Positions 45,001 to 53,575 of a stretch of DNA of 64,000 nucleotides are shown here, piece after piece. This DNA is from Streptomyces sp. CC0208 (lineage in GTDB: Bacteria; Actinomycetota; Actinomycetes; Streptomycetales; Streptomycetaceae). How positions within the stretch are numbered: the stretch's first letter is position 1; every line of letters begins with the position of its first letter. The stretch is taken from contig NZ_CP031969.1 in the NCBI RefSeq assembly GCF_003443735.1, positions 7,440,001 through 7,504,000 of the forward strand, in the 5' to 3' direction. The notes beneath the pieces are model-generated. The model was not told the DNA's origin, searched no databases, and saw only the letters and a list, made by a program, of their open reading frames with translations. The position numbers were made by a program, and so were the translations under genes.

Positions 45001-45419
45001 CCGCACCGAAGGCGACCGACAAGTCCGGCGAGCTCAACTGGCTCCTCGACGACCTGGTGGAGCGCGTCGCGAGCATCCGCAAGGCCCTGGTGCTCTCCAG
45101 CGACGGCCTCCCGACCGGCGTGTCCAAGGACCTGACCCGCGAGGACAGCGAGCACCTCGCCGCCGTGGCGTCCGGGTTCCACAGCCTGGCCAAGGGCGTG
45201 GGCCGGCACTTCGAGGCGGGCAACGTCCGCCAGACCGTCGTGGAACTGGACGAAGCCTTCCTGTTCGTGACGGCCGCGGGTGACGGCAGCTGCCTCGCCG
45301 TCCTCTCGGACGCCGACTCGGACGTGGGTCTCGTCGCGTACGAGATGACGCTCCTGGTGAAGCGGGTCGGTGTGCATCTCAGTGCCGCTCCGCGCACCGA
45401 TCTGCCTCAGGGCGGGTAG
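44997..45419 (+). CDS. cvnB: Roadblock/LC7 domain protein CvnB
   Basis: A 140-residue protein with the Roadblock/LC7 fold: LNWLLDDLVERVASIRKALV, SSDGLPTGVS, EHLAAVASGFHSLAKGVGRH and a beta-strand LAVLSDADSDVGLVAYEM. Such proteins act as GTPase-activating or scaffold subunits for MglA-type GTPases; here the partner is CvnD. The ATG at 44997 overlaps the cvnA stop (ATGA), so the two are translationally coupled. Confidence 0.93.
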   Translation: MTAPKATDKSGELNWLLDDLVERVASIRKALVLSSDGLPTGVSKDLTREDSEHLAAVASGFHSLAKGVGRHFEAGNVRQTVVELDEAFLFVTAAGDGSCLAVLSDADSDVGLVAYEMTLLVKRVGVHLSAAPRTDLPQGG

Positions 45420-45428
45420 TGAGATGAC

Positions 45429-45824
45429 ATGAGCACTGACGGTCAGGGAAGAAGCCACTGGTTCGACGACGAGGCCGGACCGGTGGTTCGTCCGTACGCC
45501 ATGACGCGTGGTCGCACCACGAGCGCCGGCCAGCACCGCCTCGACCTGATCGCGGTCGTCGTGGCCGAATCCCACACGGACGATCCGGAAGGGGACCACT
45601 CGCTGTCCCCCGAGCACGTGGACATCGTCGACCTGTGCCGGGACACCCCCCAGTCGGTCGCCGAGCTGTCCTCCGAACTCGACCTGCCCATCGGGGTCGT
45701 ACGGGTCCTCGTGGGCGACCTCGTCGCCTCGGAGTGGGTCCATGTGAACCGGCCGGTGCCGCCCGCCGAACTGCCGGACGAGAGCATCCTGCGCGACGTG
45801 ATCAACGGCCTGCGGGCACTGTGA
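45429..45824 (+). CDS. cvnC: DUF742 winged-helix protein CvnC
   Basis: A 131-residue DUF742 protein. A disordered start (HWFDDEAGPVVRPYAMTRGR) precedes a winged helix with TPQSVAELSSELDLPIGVVR and VLVGDLVASEWVHV. It is probably an adaptor in the membrane-linked conservon complex; whether it binds DNA is unknown. Its ATG at 45429 lies 9 bp after the cvnB stop. Unlike most conservons, cvnD does not follow at once: 325 bp intervene. Confidence 0.93.
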   Translation: MSTDGQGRSHWFDDEAGPVVRPYAMTRGRTTSAGQHRLDLIAVVVAESHTDDPEGDHSLSPEHVDIVDLCRDTPQSVAELSSELDLPIGVVRVLVGDLVASEWVHVNRPVPPAELPDESILRDVINGLRAL

Positions 45825-46021
45825 CGGGCCGTCGCGCGCGCCCGCCCTCGCAGAACGCCGAGAGCGGGCCGCGCGTCCGCGCCGGGAGGCCCTGCCGGTC
45901 CGCGGCGGACACCAGGAACCCCCCTGCCGATATGATCTGACTGATCGTCGACGACCATCCGCAGGCGGCCGGCCAGCGGCCCGCGGACACGGTTGCGAGC
46001 AGTGCGATCGGGGAGACGGAC

Positions 46022-46153
46022 GTGACGAGAGGCCGGCAGTTCCGGGTCGACCGAGACGGTACCTGCACGGACATCGCCGCGCGACGCCCGTACGGCCGCC
46101 CGCGCACCGCCGTCCACCCCACACCCCCACCAAGCAGGAGAAGAGACCAATGA
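46022..46153 (+). CDS. Possible 43-codon ORF coupled to cvnD
   Basis: GTG at 46022 is preceded by GGGGAGACGGAC and the frame ends at TGA 46151-46153, overlapping the cvnD ATG (ATGA). The product would be Arg/Pro-rich (GRQFRVDRDGTCTDIAARRP) with no recognisable fold. It lies in the unusual cvnC-cvnD gap. The rest of the gap (45825-46021) shows no gene. Confidence 0.35.
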   Translation: MTRGRQFRVDRDGTCTDIAARRPYGRPRTAVHPTPPPSRRRDQ

Positions 46154-46755
46154 TCTTCGGGCGATCTGAGCGCGGCAAGCCCCCGGTCGAGCCCGTCACG
46201 CTCAAGATCCTGGTGGCCGGCGGCTTCGGCGTGGGCAAGACCACGTTCGTGGGCGCGGTCAGCGAGATCAGACCGCTGCGCACCGAGGAACTGCTGACGG
46301 AGGCCGGCCGCCCCGTCGACGACACCAGCGGTGTGGAGAACAAGCGCACCACCACCGTCGCCATGGACTTCGGGCGGATCACCCTGCGCGAGGACCTGGT
46401 GCTGTATCTGTTCGGCACGCCCGGGCAGGAACGGTTCTGGTTCATGTGGGACGAGCTCTCCGAAGGTGCCCTCGGAGCCGTCGTGCTCGTCGACACCCGC
46501 CGCCTGGAGGACTGCTTCGCCGCGGTCGACTACTTCGAACGGCGCTCCATACCCTTCCTCGTCGGCGTCAACTGCTTCGAGGGAGCGGTCCGTTACCCCG
46601 AAGAGGACGTACGGCAGGCCCTCGACCTCGACGAGGACGTACCGGTCGTGCTGTGCGATGCCCGGGACAAGCAGTCGGTCAAGGACGTACTCGTGGGCGT
46701 CGTCCAGCACGCGATGGCGTACTCGGCGCGGCGCCGCCAGAGCGTCACGACCTGA
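46150..46755 (+). CDS. cvnD: Conservon GTPase CvnD
   Basis: A 201-residue small Ras-like GTPase of the conservon/MglA kind. G1 is GGFGVGKTTFVGAV (about residues 22-35), the switch region has VAMDFGRI, G3 is FGTPGQERFWFMWDEL, and the G4-like GVNCFEGA and G5-like CDARD complete the fold; Asn-Cys replaces the common NKxD. It cycles at the membrane with CvnA-C to relay a signal, by family knowledge. The start at 46150 has GCAGGAGAAGAGACC upstream. A strong hairpin follows the stop. Confidence 0.93.
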   Translation: MIFGRSERGKPPVEPVTLKILVAGGFGVGKTTFVGAVSEIRPLRTEELLTEAGRPVDDTSGVENKRTTTVAMDFGRITLREDLVLYLFGTPGQERFWFMWDELSEGALGAVVLVDTRRLEDCFAAVDYFERRSIPFLVGVNCFEGAVRYPEEDVRQALDLDEDVPVVLCDARDKQSVKDVLVGVVQHAMAYSARRRQSVTT

Positions 46756-46764
46756 GACACGGGT

Positions 46765-46800
46765 GCGGCCCGTACCCCCGCCGACAGGGGTACGGGCCGC
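46765..46800. terminator. 14-bp bidirectional hairpin between cvnD and glpK
   Basis: GCGGCCCGTACCCC (46765-46778) pairs perfectly with GGGGTACGGGCCGC (46787-46800) around an 8-nt loop, between convergent genes. Confidence 0.8.
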
Positions 46801-46826
46801 GGCTCGACGGCACTACGCGCGCGTGC

Positions 46827-48338
46827 CTAGTTCTCGCCGTCCTCCTCCCAGCCGAAGCTCTTCTCCACGGCCTTGCGCCAGTTGTGGTACTGGCGGTCCC
46901 GCACGGACGCCTCCATGTTCGGCGTCCACTCGACGTCCTTCTGCCAGTGGGACTTCAACTCGTCGAGGTCGTTCCACACACCTGTGGCGAGCCCGGCCGC
47001 GTACGCGGCGCCGAGACACGTGGTCTCGGAGACCTTCGGCCGGACCACCGGCACGTCGAGCACATCCGCCTGGTGCTGCATGAGCAGGTTGTTCTTGGTC
47101 ATGCCGCCGTCCACCTTCAGGGTGGTGATCGGCACCCCGGAGTCCTGGTACATGGCGTCCACGACCTCGCGCGTCTGCCAGCTCGTCGCCTCCAGCACGG
47201 CCCGCGCGAGGTGCGCCTTGGTGACGTATCGCGTCAGGCCCGTGACGACCCCGCGCGCGTCCGAACGCCAATAGGGCGCGAACAGGCCCGAGAAGGCGGG
47301 CACGATGTACGCGCCGCCGTTGTCCTCGACGCTCGCCGCGAGAGGCTCGATCTCGTCGGCGGTACGGATGATGCCGAGCTGGTCGCGGAACCACTGGACC
47401 AGGGCGCCCGTGATGGCGATGGACCCCTCCAGGCAGTAGACCGGCGCCTCACCGCCGATCTTGTAGCCCATCGTCGTCAACAGGCCGTTCTTCGAGGGGA
47501 CCGGCCGGTTGCCCGTGTTGAGCAGCAGGAAGGATCCCGTGCCGTACGTGTTCTTCGCCGTGCCCACGTCGTAGCAGGCCTGCCCGAACACCGCGGCCTG
47601 CTGGTCGCCCAGCGCCGACGCCACGGGCACGCCCGCGAGTTGGCCGACCGCGGTGCCGTAGACCTCGGCGGACGACCTGATCTCGGGCAGCACGGCGTCG
47701 GGCACGTTCATCGCGGACAGGATGGACTGGTCCCACTGGAGGGTCTCCAGGTTCATCAGCATGGTCCGGCCGGCGTTGGTCACGTCCGTGACGTGCCGCC
47801 CGCCGTCCGTGCCGCCGGTGAGGTTCCAGATCAGCCAGGAGTCGATGGTGCCGAAGGCGATCTCGCCGTTCTCGGCACGCGCGCGCAGTCCCGGCACGTT
47901 GTCGAGCAGCCAGGCCGCCTTCGGCCCCGAGAAGTAGGTGGCCAGCGGCAGGCCGGTCTGCTCGCGGAAACGGTCCTGACCGTCCGAGCCGCCGAGTTGG
48001 TGGGTAAGAGCCGCGGTACGGGTGTCCTGCCAGACGATCGCGTTGTGCACGGGCTTGCCCGTGGCGCGGTCCCACAGGACCGTGGTCTCGCGCTGGTTGG
48101 TGATGCCGAGCGCGCTGAGCTGGTCGGCGCGCAGCCCGGCCTTCGCGATCGCACCGGCGACCACAGCCTGCACCTTGGACCAGATCTCGGTGGCGTCGTG
48201 CTCCACCCAGCCGGGTTTGGGGAAGATCTGGCGGTGCTCGCGCTGGTCGACGGCCACGATCGCGCCGTCGTGGTTGAAGATGATGCAGCGGCTGGAGGTG
48301 GTGCCCTGGTCGATGGCGGCGACGAACTTGTCCGTCAT
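46827..48338 (-). CDS. glpK: Glycerol kinase
   Basis: A 503-residue FGGY-family kinase that phosphorylates glycerol to glycerol 3-phosphate. It has DQGTTSSRCIIF at the start, WVEHDATEIW, the substrate motif TNQRETTVLWDR, YFSGPKAAWLLDN, GDQQAAVFGQACYDVG and the C-terminal KVDGGMTKNNLLMQ and LGAAYAAGL. The ATG at 48338 follows GAAGGGGACGTC; an upstream in-frame codon would add 24 non-conserved residues. It is 84 bp downstream of glpF. No glpD or gylR-type regulator lies alongside, in contrast to the gyl operon of S. coelicolor. Confidence 0.95.
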   Translation of the reverse strand: MTDKFVAAIDQGTTSSRCIIFNHDGAIVAVDQREHRQIFPKPGWVEHDATEIWSKVQAVVAGAIAKAGLRADQLSALGITNQRETTVLWDRATGKPVHNAIVWQDTRTAALTHQLGGSDGQDRFREQTGLPLATYFSGPKAAWLLDNVPGLRARAENGEIAFGTIDSWLIWNLTGGTDGGRHVTDVTNAGRTMLMNLETLQWDQSILSAMNVPDAVLPEIRSSAEVYGTAVGQLAGVPVASALGDQQAAVFGQACYDVGTAKNTYGTGSFLLLNTGNRPVPSKNGLLTTMGYKIGGEAPVYCLEGSIAITGALVQWFRDQLGIIRTADEIEPLAASVEDNGGAYIVPAFSGLFAPYWRSDARGVVTGLTRYVTKAHLARAVLEATSWQTREVVDAMYQDSGVPITTLKVDGGMTKNNLLMQHQADVLDVPVVRPKVSETTCLGAAYAAGLATGVWNDLDELKSHWQKDVEWTPNMEASVRDRQYHNWRKAVEKSFGWEEDGEN

Positions 48339-48422
48339 GACGTCCCCTTCGTCGGTTCCTGCACGAGGCTGCGTTTCACGAGGGTTGCGTTTCCGAGGGC
48401 TGTGGTTCACAAGGGCTGTGGT

Positions 48423-49148
48423 TCAGAAGGCCGCGTTGAAGATCACCCCGGACAATGCTCCGCCGATCAGCGGGCCCACCACGGGGATCCACGCGTAACT
48501 CCAGTCCGAGGTGCCCTTGTTGGGGATCGGCAGCAGGGTGTGGACGATGCGTGGGCCCAGGTCACGGGCCGGGTTGATGGCGTATCCGGTGGGCCCACCG
48601 AGCGACAGACCGATGCCGACCACCAGGAAGGCGACGACGAGGACCGCGGTACCGGACTCGCCGAGACCCTTGGTGAGGCCGAAGGCCAGGATCGGCAGGA
48701 CGAGGCCGACGGTCGCGATGATCTCCGTGACCAGGTTCGCCACCGGATTGCGGATCGCCGGAGCGGTCGAGAAGATCCCGAGCGTGGGCTGGGCGATCTC
48801 CTCGTCGGCGTTGGCCCGGAACTGCGCGTAGTAGACCAGCCAGCACAGGACCGCCCCGAGCACGGCACCGACCATCTGCCCGGCGATGTAGACCGGCACC
48901 TGGTCCCAGTCCCCGGTGTCGACGGCGATCCCGATGGTCACGGCCGGGTTGAGATGCCCGCCGGACAGGGGTGCGGCGGTGTACGCCCCGGCCAGCACGC
49001 CGAAGCCCCAGCCGAACGCGATGACGACCCAGCCGGCGTCCTTCGCCTTGGAGTGGTTGAGTACGACGGCGGCGACCACGCCGGCGCCGAAGAGGATCAG
49101 AATCGCCGTACCGATGACCTCACCGAGGAATACGTCTCCGTTGCTCAT
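48423..49148 (-). CDS. glpF: Glycerol uptake facilitator (MIP/aquaglyceroporin)
   Basis: A 241-residue channel with six membrane helices and two half-helices carrying the paired boxes HLNPAVTIG and GYAINPARDLGPR; the Asp after the second NPA box (NPARD) is the mark of glycerol facilitators rather than water channels. It lets glycerol diffuse in for GlpK to trap. The ATG at 49148 follows TAGGAGCCGCC. It precedes glpK in the operon. Confidence 0.94.
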   Translation of the reverse strand: MSNGDVFLGEVIGTAILILFGAGVVAAVVLNHSKAKDAGWVVIAFGWGFGVLAGAYTAAPLSGGHLNPAVTIGIAVDTGDWDQVPVYIAGQMVGAVLGAVLCWLVYYAQFRANADEEIAQPTLGIFSTAPAIRNPVANLVTEIIATVGLVLPILAFGLTKGLGESGTAVLVVAFLVVGIGLSLGGPTGYAINPARDLGPRIVHTLLPIPNKGTSDWSYAWIPVVGPLIGGALSGVIFNAAF

Positions 49149-49516
49149 GGCGGCTCCTAGGCCCTGGCCCGGGGCTTCCCGCCCCGGTTCTCCGTGCAGG
49201 GTTGCGGTTCCTTGGCGAACTGCCGAGGGCAGGGAGGATCCCGCGCCCCGCCCGGCGTCCGCGACGAGCGTGCCGTCGCAGCCGAATCGCCCGTGGGGGT
49301 ATGGGCCTTGGCTCAGGGGGGCCCGCGCGGCGTGGTGCCTGGAACGCCGAGAATGTACGGCGATGTCGACCGACACCGGAAGTGTTCACCGGGCCCCGGG
49401 GAGCGTCAAGGTCGCCGACGGCAACGGTTGGGACGGGCACCCGGACCGCCTTGATCAACGGGCGCGGGGCCGGCCGAGTCCCCTTCGAGCCGAACGGCCC
49501 CTTACCGGACGCCTCT
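49149..49516. other. 368-bp region upstream of glpF
   Basis: It carries the glpF promoter on the minus strand and the tail region of the c-di-GMP gene. I saw no gene in it. A G/C hairpin CCCGGGGCTT-CCCGCCCCGG near 49168-49187 and a GTACATTCTC stretch near 49350 are the only structure noted. Confidence 0.4.
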
Positions 49517-51169
49517 TCAGCCGTTCCCCGGCTCCGCCACCGCATACCCCACCGAAGGTGCCTGTGGCCCCGTGCCGCGCCGGATCTCGTGCCCCGGCAG
49601 TCCTGCCCGCCCCACGACCCAGCTCGCCCCGCTGAGCGCCTTGGCGGCCTTCTTCAACGGCGCCAGACACGCGGCCGCCTCCCGGTAGCCCGCCACGCTG
49701 CCCGGCACGCACACCACGGTGGCCAGGGACAGCGTCACGGGCCGCCCGCCCGCCGCCCAGGGAGCGTCGAGAACGGACGCGGCCAGCGGAGCCAGTTCCT
49801 CCGGGTCGGTCAGCACCAGGAAGTCGTCCCCGCCGATGTGCCCCACGCACGCGGTGCCGGTCGCCGCATGCTGCAGCACCCGCCCCACCTCGCGGATGAG
49901 CTCGTCGCCGGCCGCGAATCCCGCCCCGTCGTTGACCTGCTTGAAGTGGTCGACGTCCAGCCAGCTCAGCGCGAACGTCCGCCCGGCCGCGATACGCCGG
50001 TCCACCTCGCCCGTGATCGCGTCCGAACCGGGCAGCCGCGTCAGCGGGTTGAGCCCGGCCGCCTCCTCCACCCGCGTCTCGCTCAGCGCCCGTACGAGAT
50101 CCGCGAGCCGCACGACTCCCACGCAGCGGCCGAACCGGTCGACCACGGCGACGTCGTCCGACGTACGGTCCCGGTCGCCGACGGCGACCACGTCCAGGAC
50201 CTCCCACGCGGTGGCGTCGATGCCCACCGTCCGCGGCGGATCGCCGAGTTTGGCCGCGGGGCGGTCGGCGTACAGGGCGTGTCCGTAGCGCCCCGACATC
50301 GACAGCAGGAAGCGCGAGCGGTGCACCGAGCGGAACGGCACCCCCTCCCTGTCCACGAGCAGCACCCCGGACACGTCGGGCGACCCGGTCAGCAGTGCCC
50401 GCACCTGCCCCGCGGACGCGGTGGCCGGCAACAGCGCGGCGGGGCGCACGAACTCCCGTACCGAAGGACCGGACCGCAGGGGCGCCGCGTCGGCGGGGGA
50501 GCGGGGCGGAACGTACACCTCCGCCGCGGGAAGCCGGGACGGTGGCGCGAGCAGCGTGCCCTGCGCCAACTGCGCACCGGCCGACAGCGCGGCCCCGTAC
50601 TGCAGCTCCGTCTCCACGCCCTCCACGCAGACAAGCGCTCCCAGCTCGTCGCACAGGGTCCGCATCGCGCGCACCGCCGACGGCCGGACCAGCAGCGACG
50701 CGTCGAGCTTCACGAGGTCGGGCGACATGTCGACAAGGAGTCTCAGTGGTACGTCCCCGTCGCCCACGCCGTCCGCACTGATCCGGAAGCCCTGCCCCCG
50801 CAGCTCGGTGAGCGCCTCCAGCAGTGCCTGGTGCGGCACATGCGTGTACGGCGGCCCCACGTCGAGCGTGATCTCCCACGGCAGCCGCCCCGCCTCACGC
50901 ACCGCGTGGTGCAGCGGGGTGAGGCCGCCCAGGTCGGCGAGCGTGCCCGCGAACACGTTGACGTGCAGGGGCAGCAGGGTTTCCCGGCGCGCCGCCGCCC
51001 TTACCGCCAACACGGCGAGCTGTCCGTCGAGTTCGGGGTCGCGGCGGGCCTCAGCGAGGATGTCGCCGGTCTCGGGGCGGGCGAGTATCTCCAGCCCCGC
51101 GACTCCGCCGGTGGCCAGATTGACCACGGGCTGGAAGGCGAAGCGGAGAGTGTCCGTCCAGGAGCGCAC
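49517..51169 (-). CDS. EAL-CBS-GGDEF protein of c-di-GMP signalling
   Basis: About 550 residues in the order EAL (about 1-220), CBS-like pair (240-375) and GGDEF (380-515). The EAL domain keeps LEILARP, HVNVF and VCVEGVET but the DDFG loop reads ADGVGDGD and the third acidic motif reads ITLDVG, so phosphodiesterase activity is doubtful. The GGDEF domain has DVDHFKQVNDGAG and HIGGDDFLVL, a usable GGDD(E/D)F active site, with no RxxD inhibitory site before it. It therefore looks like a diguanylate cyclase controlled by ligand binding at EAL or CBS. No membrane segments are present. The start is uncertain: GTG 51169, or TTG 51202 with 11 more residues. Confidence 0.85.
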   Translation of the reverse strand: MRSWTDTLRFAFQPVVNLATGGVAGLEILARPETGDILAEARRDPELDGQLAVLAVRAAARRETLLPLHVNVFAGTLADLGGLTPLHHAVREAGRLPWEITLDVGPPYTHVPHQALLEALTELRGQGFRISADGVGDGDVPLRLLVDMSPDLVKLDASLLVRPSAVRAMRTLCDELGALVCVEGVETELQYGAALSAGAQLAQGTLLAPPSRLPAAEVYVPPRSPADAAPLRSGPSVREFVRPAALLPATASAGQVRALLTGSPDVSGVLLVDREGVPFRSVHRSRFLLSMSGRYGHALYADRPAAKLGDPPRTVGIDATAWEVLDVVAVGDRDRTSDDVAVVDRFGRCVGVVRLADLVRALSETRVEEAAGLNPLTRLPGSDAITGEVDRRIAAGRTFALSWLDVDHFKQVNDGAGFAAGDELIREVGRVLQHAATGTACVGHIGGDDFLVLTDPEELAPLAASVLDAPWAAGGRPVTLSLATVVCVPGSVAGYREAAACLAPLKKAAKALSGASWVVGRAGLPGHEIRRGTGPQAPSVGYAVAEPGNG

Positions 51170-51287
51170 GGGAGCATGATGGCGCCCTTGGACCACGCCC
51201 AAGCGCAGTTCATGAGACGTTCACGCAGGATTCCCGGCCGCTCACACAGCGTAGGGAAACCCCTTTCCAGGATGCCGGTCCGGTCGG

Positions 51288-52478
51288 TCATCTCACCGCG
51301 ATCACCGCCGACCCGTGCCCGAACAGCCCCTGGTTCGCGGTGATCCCCACGCGTGCGTGCTCGACCTGCCGGTCCCCCGCCTCGCCCCGCAGCTGCCAGG
51401 TGAGCTCACACACCTGGGCGATCGCCTGGGCCGGCACCGCCTCGCCGAAGGAGGCGAGGCCGCCGCTCATGTTGACGGGTATACGCCCGCCGGGTGCCGT
51501 CGCCCCCTCGCGCAGCAGCTTCGCGCCCTCGCCCTCCCCGCACAGCCCGAGGTCCTCGTACCACTGCAACTCCAGAGCGGTGGACAGGTCGTAGACCTCG
51601 GCGAGAGAGAGATCCTCCGGCCCGACACCCGCCTCCTCGTAGGCCGCGCGCGCGATCGACGCACGGAAGGTCTCGGTGGCGGGCTCGGCCGCGGCGGCGG
51701 AGTCCGTCGCGATGTCCGGCAGATCCAGCACCGTGTTCGGATACGTCGGCGTCACCGTCGACACCGCCCTGATCCGCACGGGCTCGGTCACGCCCCTGCG
51801 ACGCGCGAACTCCAGGCTGGAAAGCACCAGAGCCGCCCCGCCGTCCGAGGTGGCGCAGATGTCGAGAAGCCGCAGCGGATCGGCGACCACGGCGGAGGCC
51901 GCGACCTCGTCCGCGCTGACCCGCTTGCGGTACCGCGCGTACGGATTCAGCGCGCCCAGAGCCGAGTTCTTCACCTTGACCTGGGCGAAGTCCTCCACCG
52001 TGTCCCCGTGCACGGCCATGCGCCGACGCGCGTACAGCCCGAAGTAGGTCGGGTTGGTCGCGCCGAGGACCCGGAACCGCAGCCAGTCCGGATCGTCGGG
52101 CCGGTCACCGCCCGCGGGCCGGAAGAACCCCTTCGGGGCGGCGTCGGCACCCACCACGAGCACCACGTCGGCCAGGCCCGCCAAAATCTGGGCCCGCGCG
52201 GCGGCCACCGCCTGTGCCCCCGACGCGCAGGCCGCGTACACGCTGGCGACGCGAGCCCCCTGCCAGCCCAGCGCTCTGGCGAAGGTCGCCCCCGCCACGT
52301 AGCCCGGATAGCCGCCCCTCACGGTGTCCGCGCCGACGATCGATCCGACGTCCCGCCACTCCAGGCCGGCGTCGGCCAGCGCCGCGCGCGCCGCCGCCAC
52401 GCCGTACTCGACGAAGCCGCGCCCCCACTTGCCCCAGGGGTGCATGCCCGCGCCGAGCACCGCCACCTCTCCCGTCAT
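51288..52478 (-). CDS. Thiolase-like lipid-transfer/acetyltransferase family protein
   Basis: A 396-residue thiolase-fold enzyme. The N-terminal half has the nucleophile region SVYAACASGAQAVAAARAQI with Cys in the right place. The C-terminal half has SLAEVYDLSTALEL and MSGGLASFGEAVPAQAIAQ; the His of the usual GHP motif is absent there (GEAVP). It forms a pair with the DUF35/OB-fold gene whose stop overlaps its start (ATGA), as in archaeal thiolase complexes and the Ltp2-DUF35 aldolase of steroid side-chain breakdown. The reaction may therefore be a retro-aldol or modified thiolase step; this is inference. The ATG at 52478 is chosen by overlap and similarity. Confidence 0.85.
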   Translation of the reverse strand: MTGEVAVLGAGMHPWGKWGRGFVEYGVAAARAALADAGLEWRDVGSIVGADTVRGGYPGYVAGATFARALGWQGARVASVYAACASGAQAVAAARAQILAGLADVVLVVGADAAPKGFFRPAGGDRPDDPDWLRFRVLGATNPTYFGLYARRRMAVHGDTVEDFAQVKVKNSALGALNPYARYRKRVSADEVAASAVVADPLRLLDICATSDGGAALVLSSLEFARRRGVTEPVRIRAVSTVTPTYPNTVLDLPDIATDSAAAAEPATETFRASIARAAYEEAGVGPEDLSLAEVYDLSTALELQWYEDLGLCGEGEGAKLLREGATAPGGRIPVNMSGGLASFGEAVPAQAIAQVCELTWQLRGEAGDRQVEHARVGITANQGLFGHGSAVIAVR

Positions 52479-52921
52479 GCCGTCACCCCCGTCGGCCGCC
52501 ATTGCCACGTCGTCCAGACCGTCTCCCCGTCCTCATGGAGCACCCCGGCGACGACCTCCACCTCCGCGCCCACGGCAAGATCGGCGACGGTGACCCCGGG
52601 AACCGCCTGCCCCAGCACCACGATCCGCTCGGCGGCCAGCTCCACAGCGATCAACGTGTACGGCTCCCACGGAAGTTCCGGATCGGTCACATACGGTGAC
52701 GGAGGCCGGTACCGGCTGTCCGTGTACGACCAGACGCGACCGCGCCGCGAAAGGGGAATCTCCGCCAGATCGCCACCGGCGCATCCGGGGTTGCGGCACC
52801 AGCCGTCCTCGCGCGGGAAGAAGACCGAGGCACAGGCGGAGCAGCGGGTTCCGAGAAGCGTGAAGTCGTCTCCGTCACCGGCGAACCACCCGGCGACCAC
52901 AGGTGTGTGCGTGCGCGGCAC
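52475..52921 (-). CDS. DUF35 zinc-ribbon OB-fold protein
   Basis: A 148-residue partner protein. A rubredoxin-like zinc ribbon is formed by Cys27, Cys30, Cys42 and Cys47 (RCSACASVF, WCRNPGC), followed by an OB-fold (GRVWSYTDSRY, YTLIAVELAAERIVVLGQAV). Such proteins bind CoA esters for the thiolase-like enzyme encoded next. The GTG at 52921 follows GGAGGACCT directly. Confidence 0.92.
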   Translation of the reverse strand: MPRTHTPVVAGWFAGDGDDFTLLGTRCSACASVFFPREDGWCRNPGCAGGDLAEIPLSRRGRVWSYTDSRYRPPSPYVTDPELPWEPYTLIAVELAAERIVVLGQAVPGVTVADLAVGAEVEVVAGVLHEDGETVWTTWQWRPTGVTA

Positions 52922-53035
52922 AGGTCCTCCCAGGCCCAGATCTGACGGGACGTCAGAAGTGTGTCACGGGCGGCCGCAAAGAGGCAGAGGGCCCGACGCA
53001 ACCGGAACACCTGATGATCGGATACAGTCCGCGGC

Positions 53036-53572
53036 GTGTCCGAAACTCAGCACTCCACCCCCAACTCCGCCCCCGGCTCCCACTGTTCGAGCTGCGGAGC
53101 GCCCTACGGAGAGGGTGTCGCGGACTGGCCCCGCATCTGTCCCGTCTGCCACACCGTCGCGTACCGCAACCCCCTGCCGGTCGCCGTCGCACTCCAGCCC
53201 GTGTACGACACCCAGGGCACCGCCCTGGTCGTCATCACCCGAACCGTGTCCCCCGCGCGCGGAGGCATCGCGCTGCCCGGCGGCTTCATCGACGACCGCG
53301 AGGACTGGCGGCACGCCCTGGTCCGTGAACTCAAGGAAGAGACCGGCATCGAGGCGGCGAGCCGCGACGTACGGCTCGTCGACGCACTCAGCTCGCACGA
53401 CGGCCACCTGCTGCTGTTCGGGGCATTGCCGGAGCGCCCCGCCGACGGCCTCCCGCAGTCCGCGGCCACGAACGAGACGGAGGGCTGGCACCTGCTGCGC
53501 AGGCCGGAGGAGCTCGCCTTCCCGCTGCACACGCTGGCCGTAAGGGCCTGGTTCGAGGGCCGTTACCTCTGA
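53036..53572 (+). CDS. Nudix hydrolase with zinc ribbon
   Basis: A 178-residue enzyme. Cys17, Cys20, Cys35 and Cys38 (HCSSCG, ICPVC) make a zinc ribbon. The Nudix box is complete: Gly83, Glu89, Arg97-Glu98, Glu101-Glu102 and Gly104 in GFIDDREDWRHALVRELKEE, continuing TGI. It hydrolyses a nucleoside-diphosphate-linked compound; the zinc ribbon resembles NADH-pyrophosphatase relatives but the substrate is unknown. The GTG at 53036 was chosen for the family N-terminus. The gene ends 3 bp from the convergent GH31 gene. Confidence 0.9.
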   Translation: MSETQHSTPNSAPGSHCSSCGAPYGEGVADWPRICPVCHTVAYRNPLPVAVALQPVYDTQGTALVVITRTVSPARGGIALPGGFIDDREDWRHALVRELKEETGIEAASRDVRLVDALSSHDGHLLLFGALPERPADGLPQSAATNETEGWHLLRRPEELAFPLHTLAVRAWFEGRYL

Positions 53573-53575
53573 GTC

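Noticed and set aside
43479..46496. A 1005-codon minus-strand frame across the conservon
   Set aside because: It crosses four well-supported plus-strand genes and their overlaps, so it is a composition artefact.
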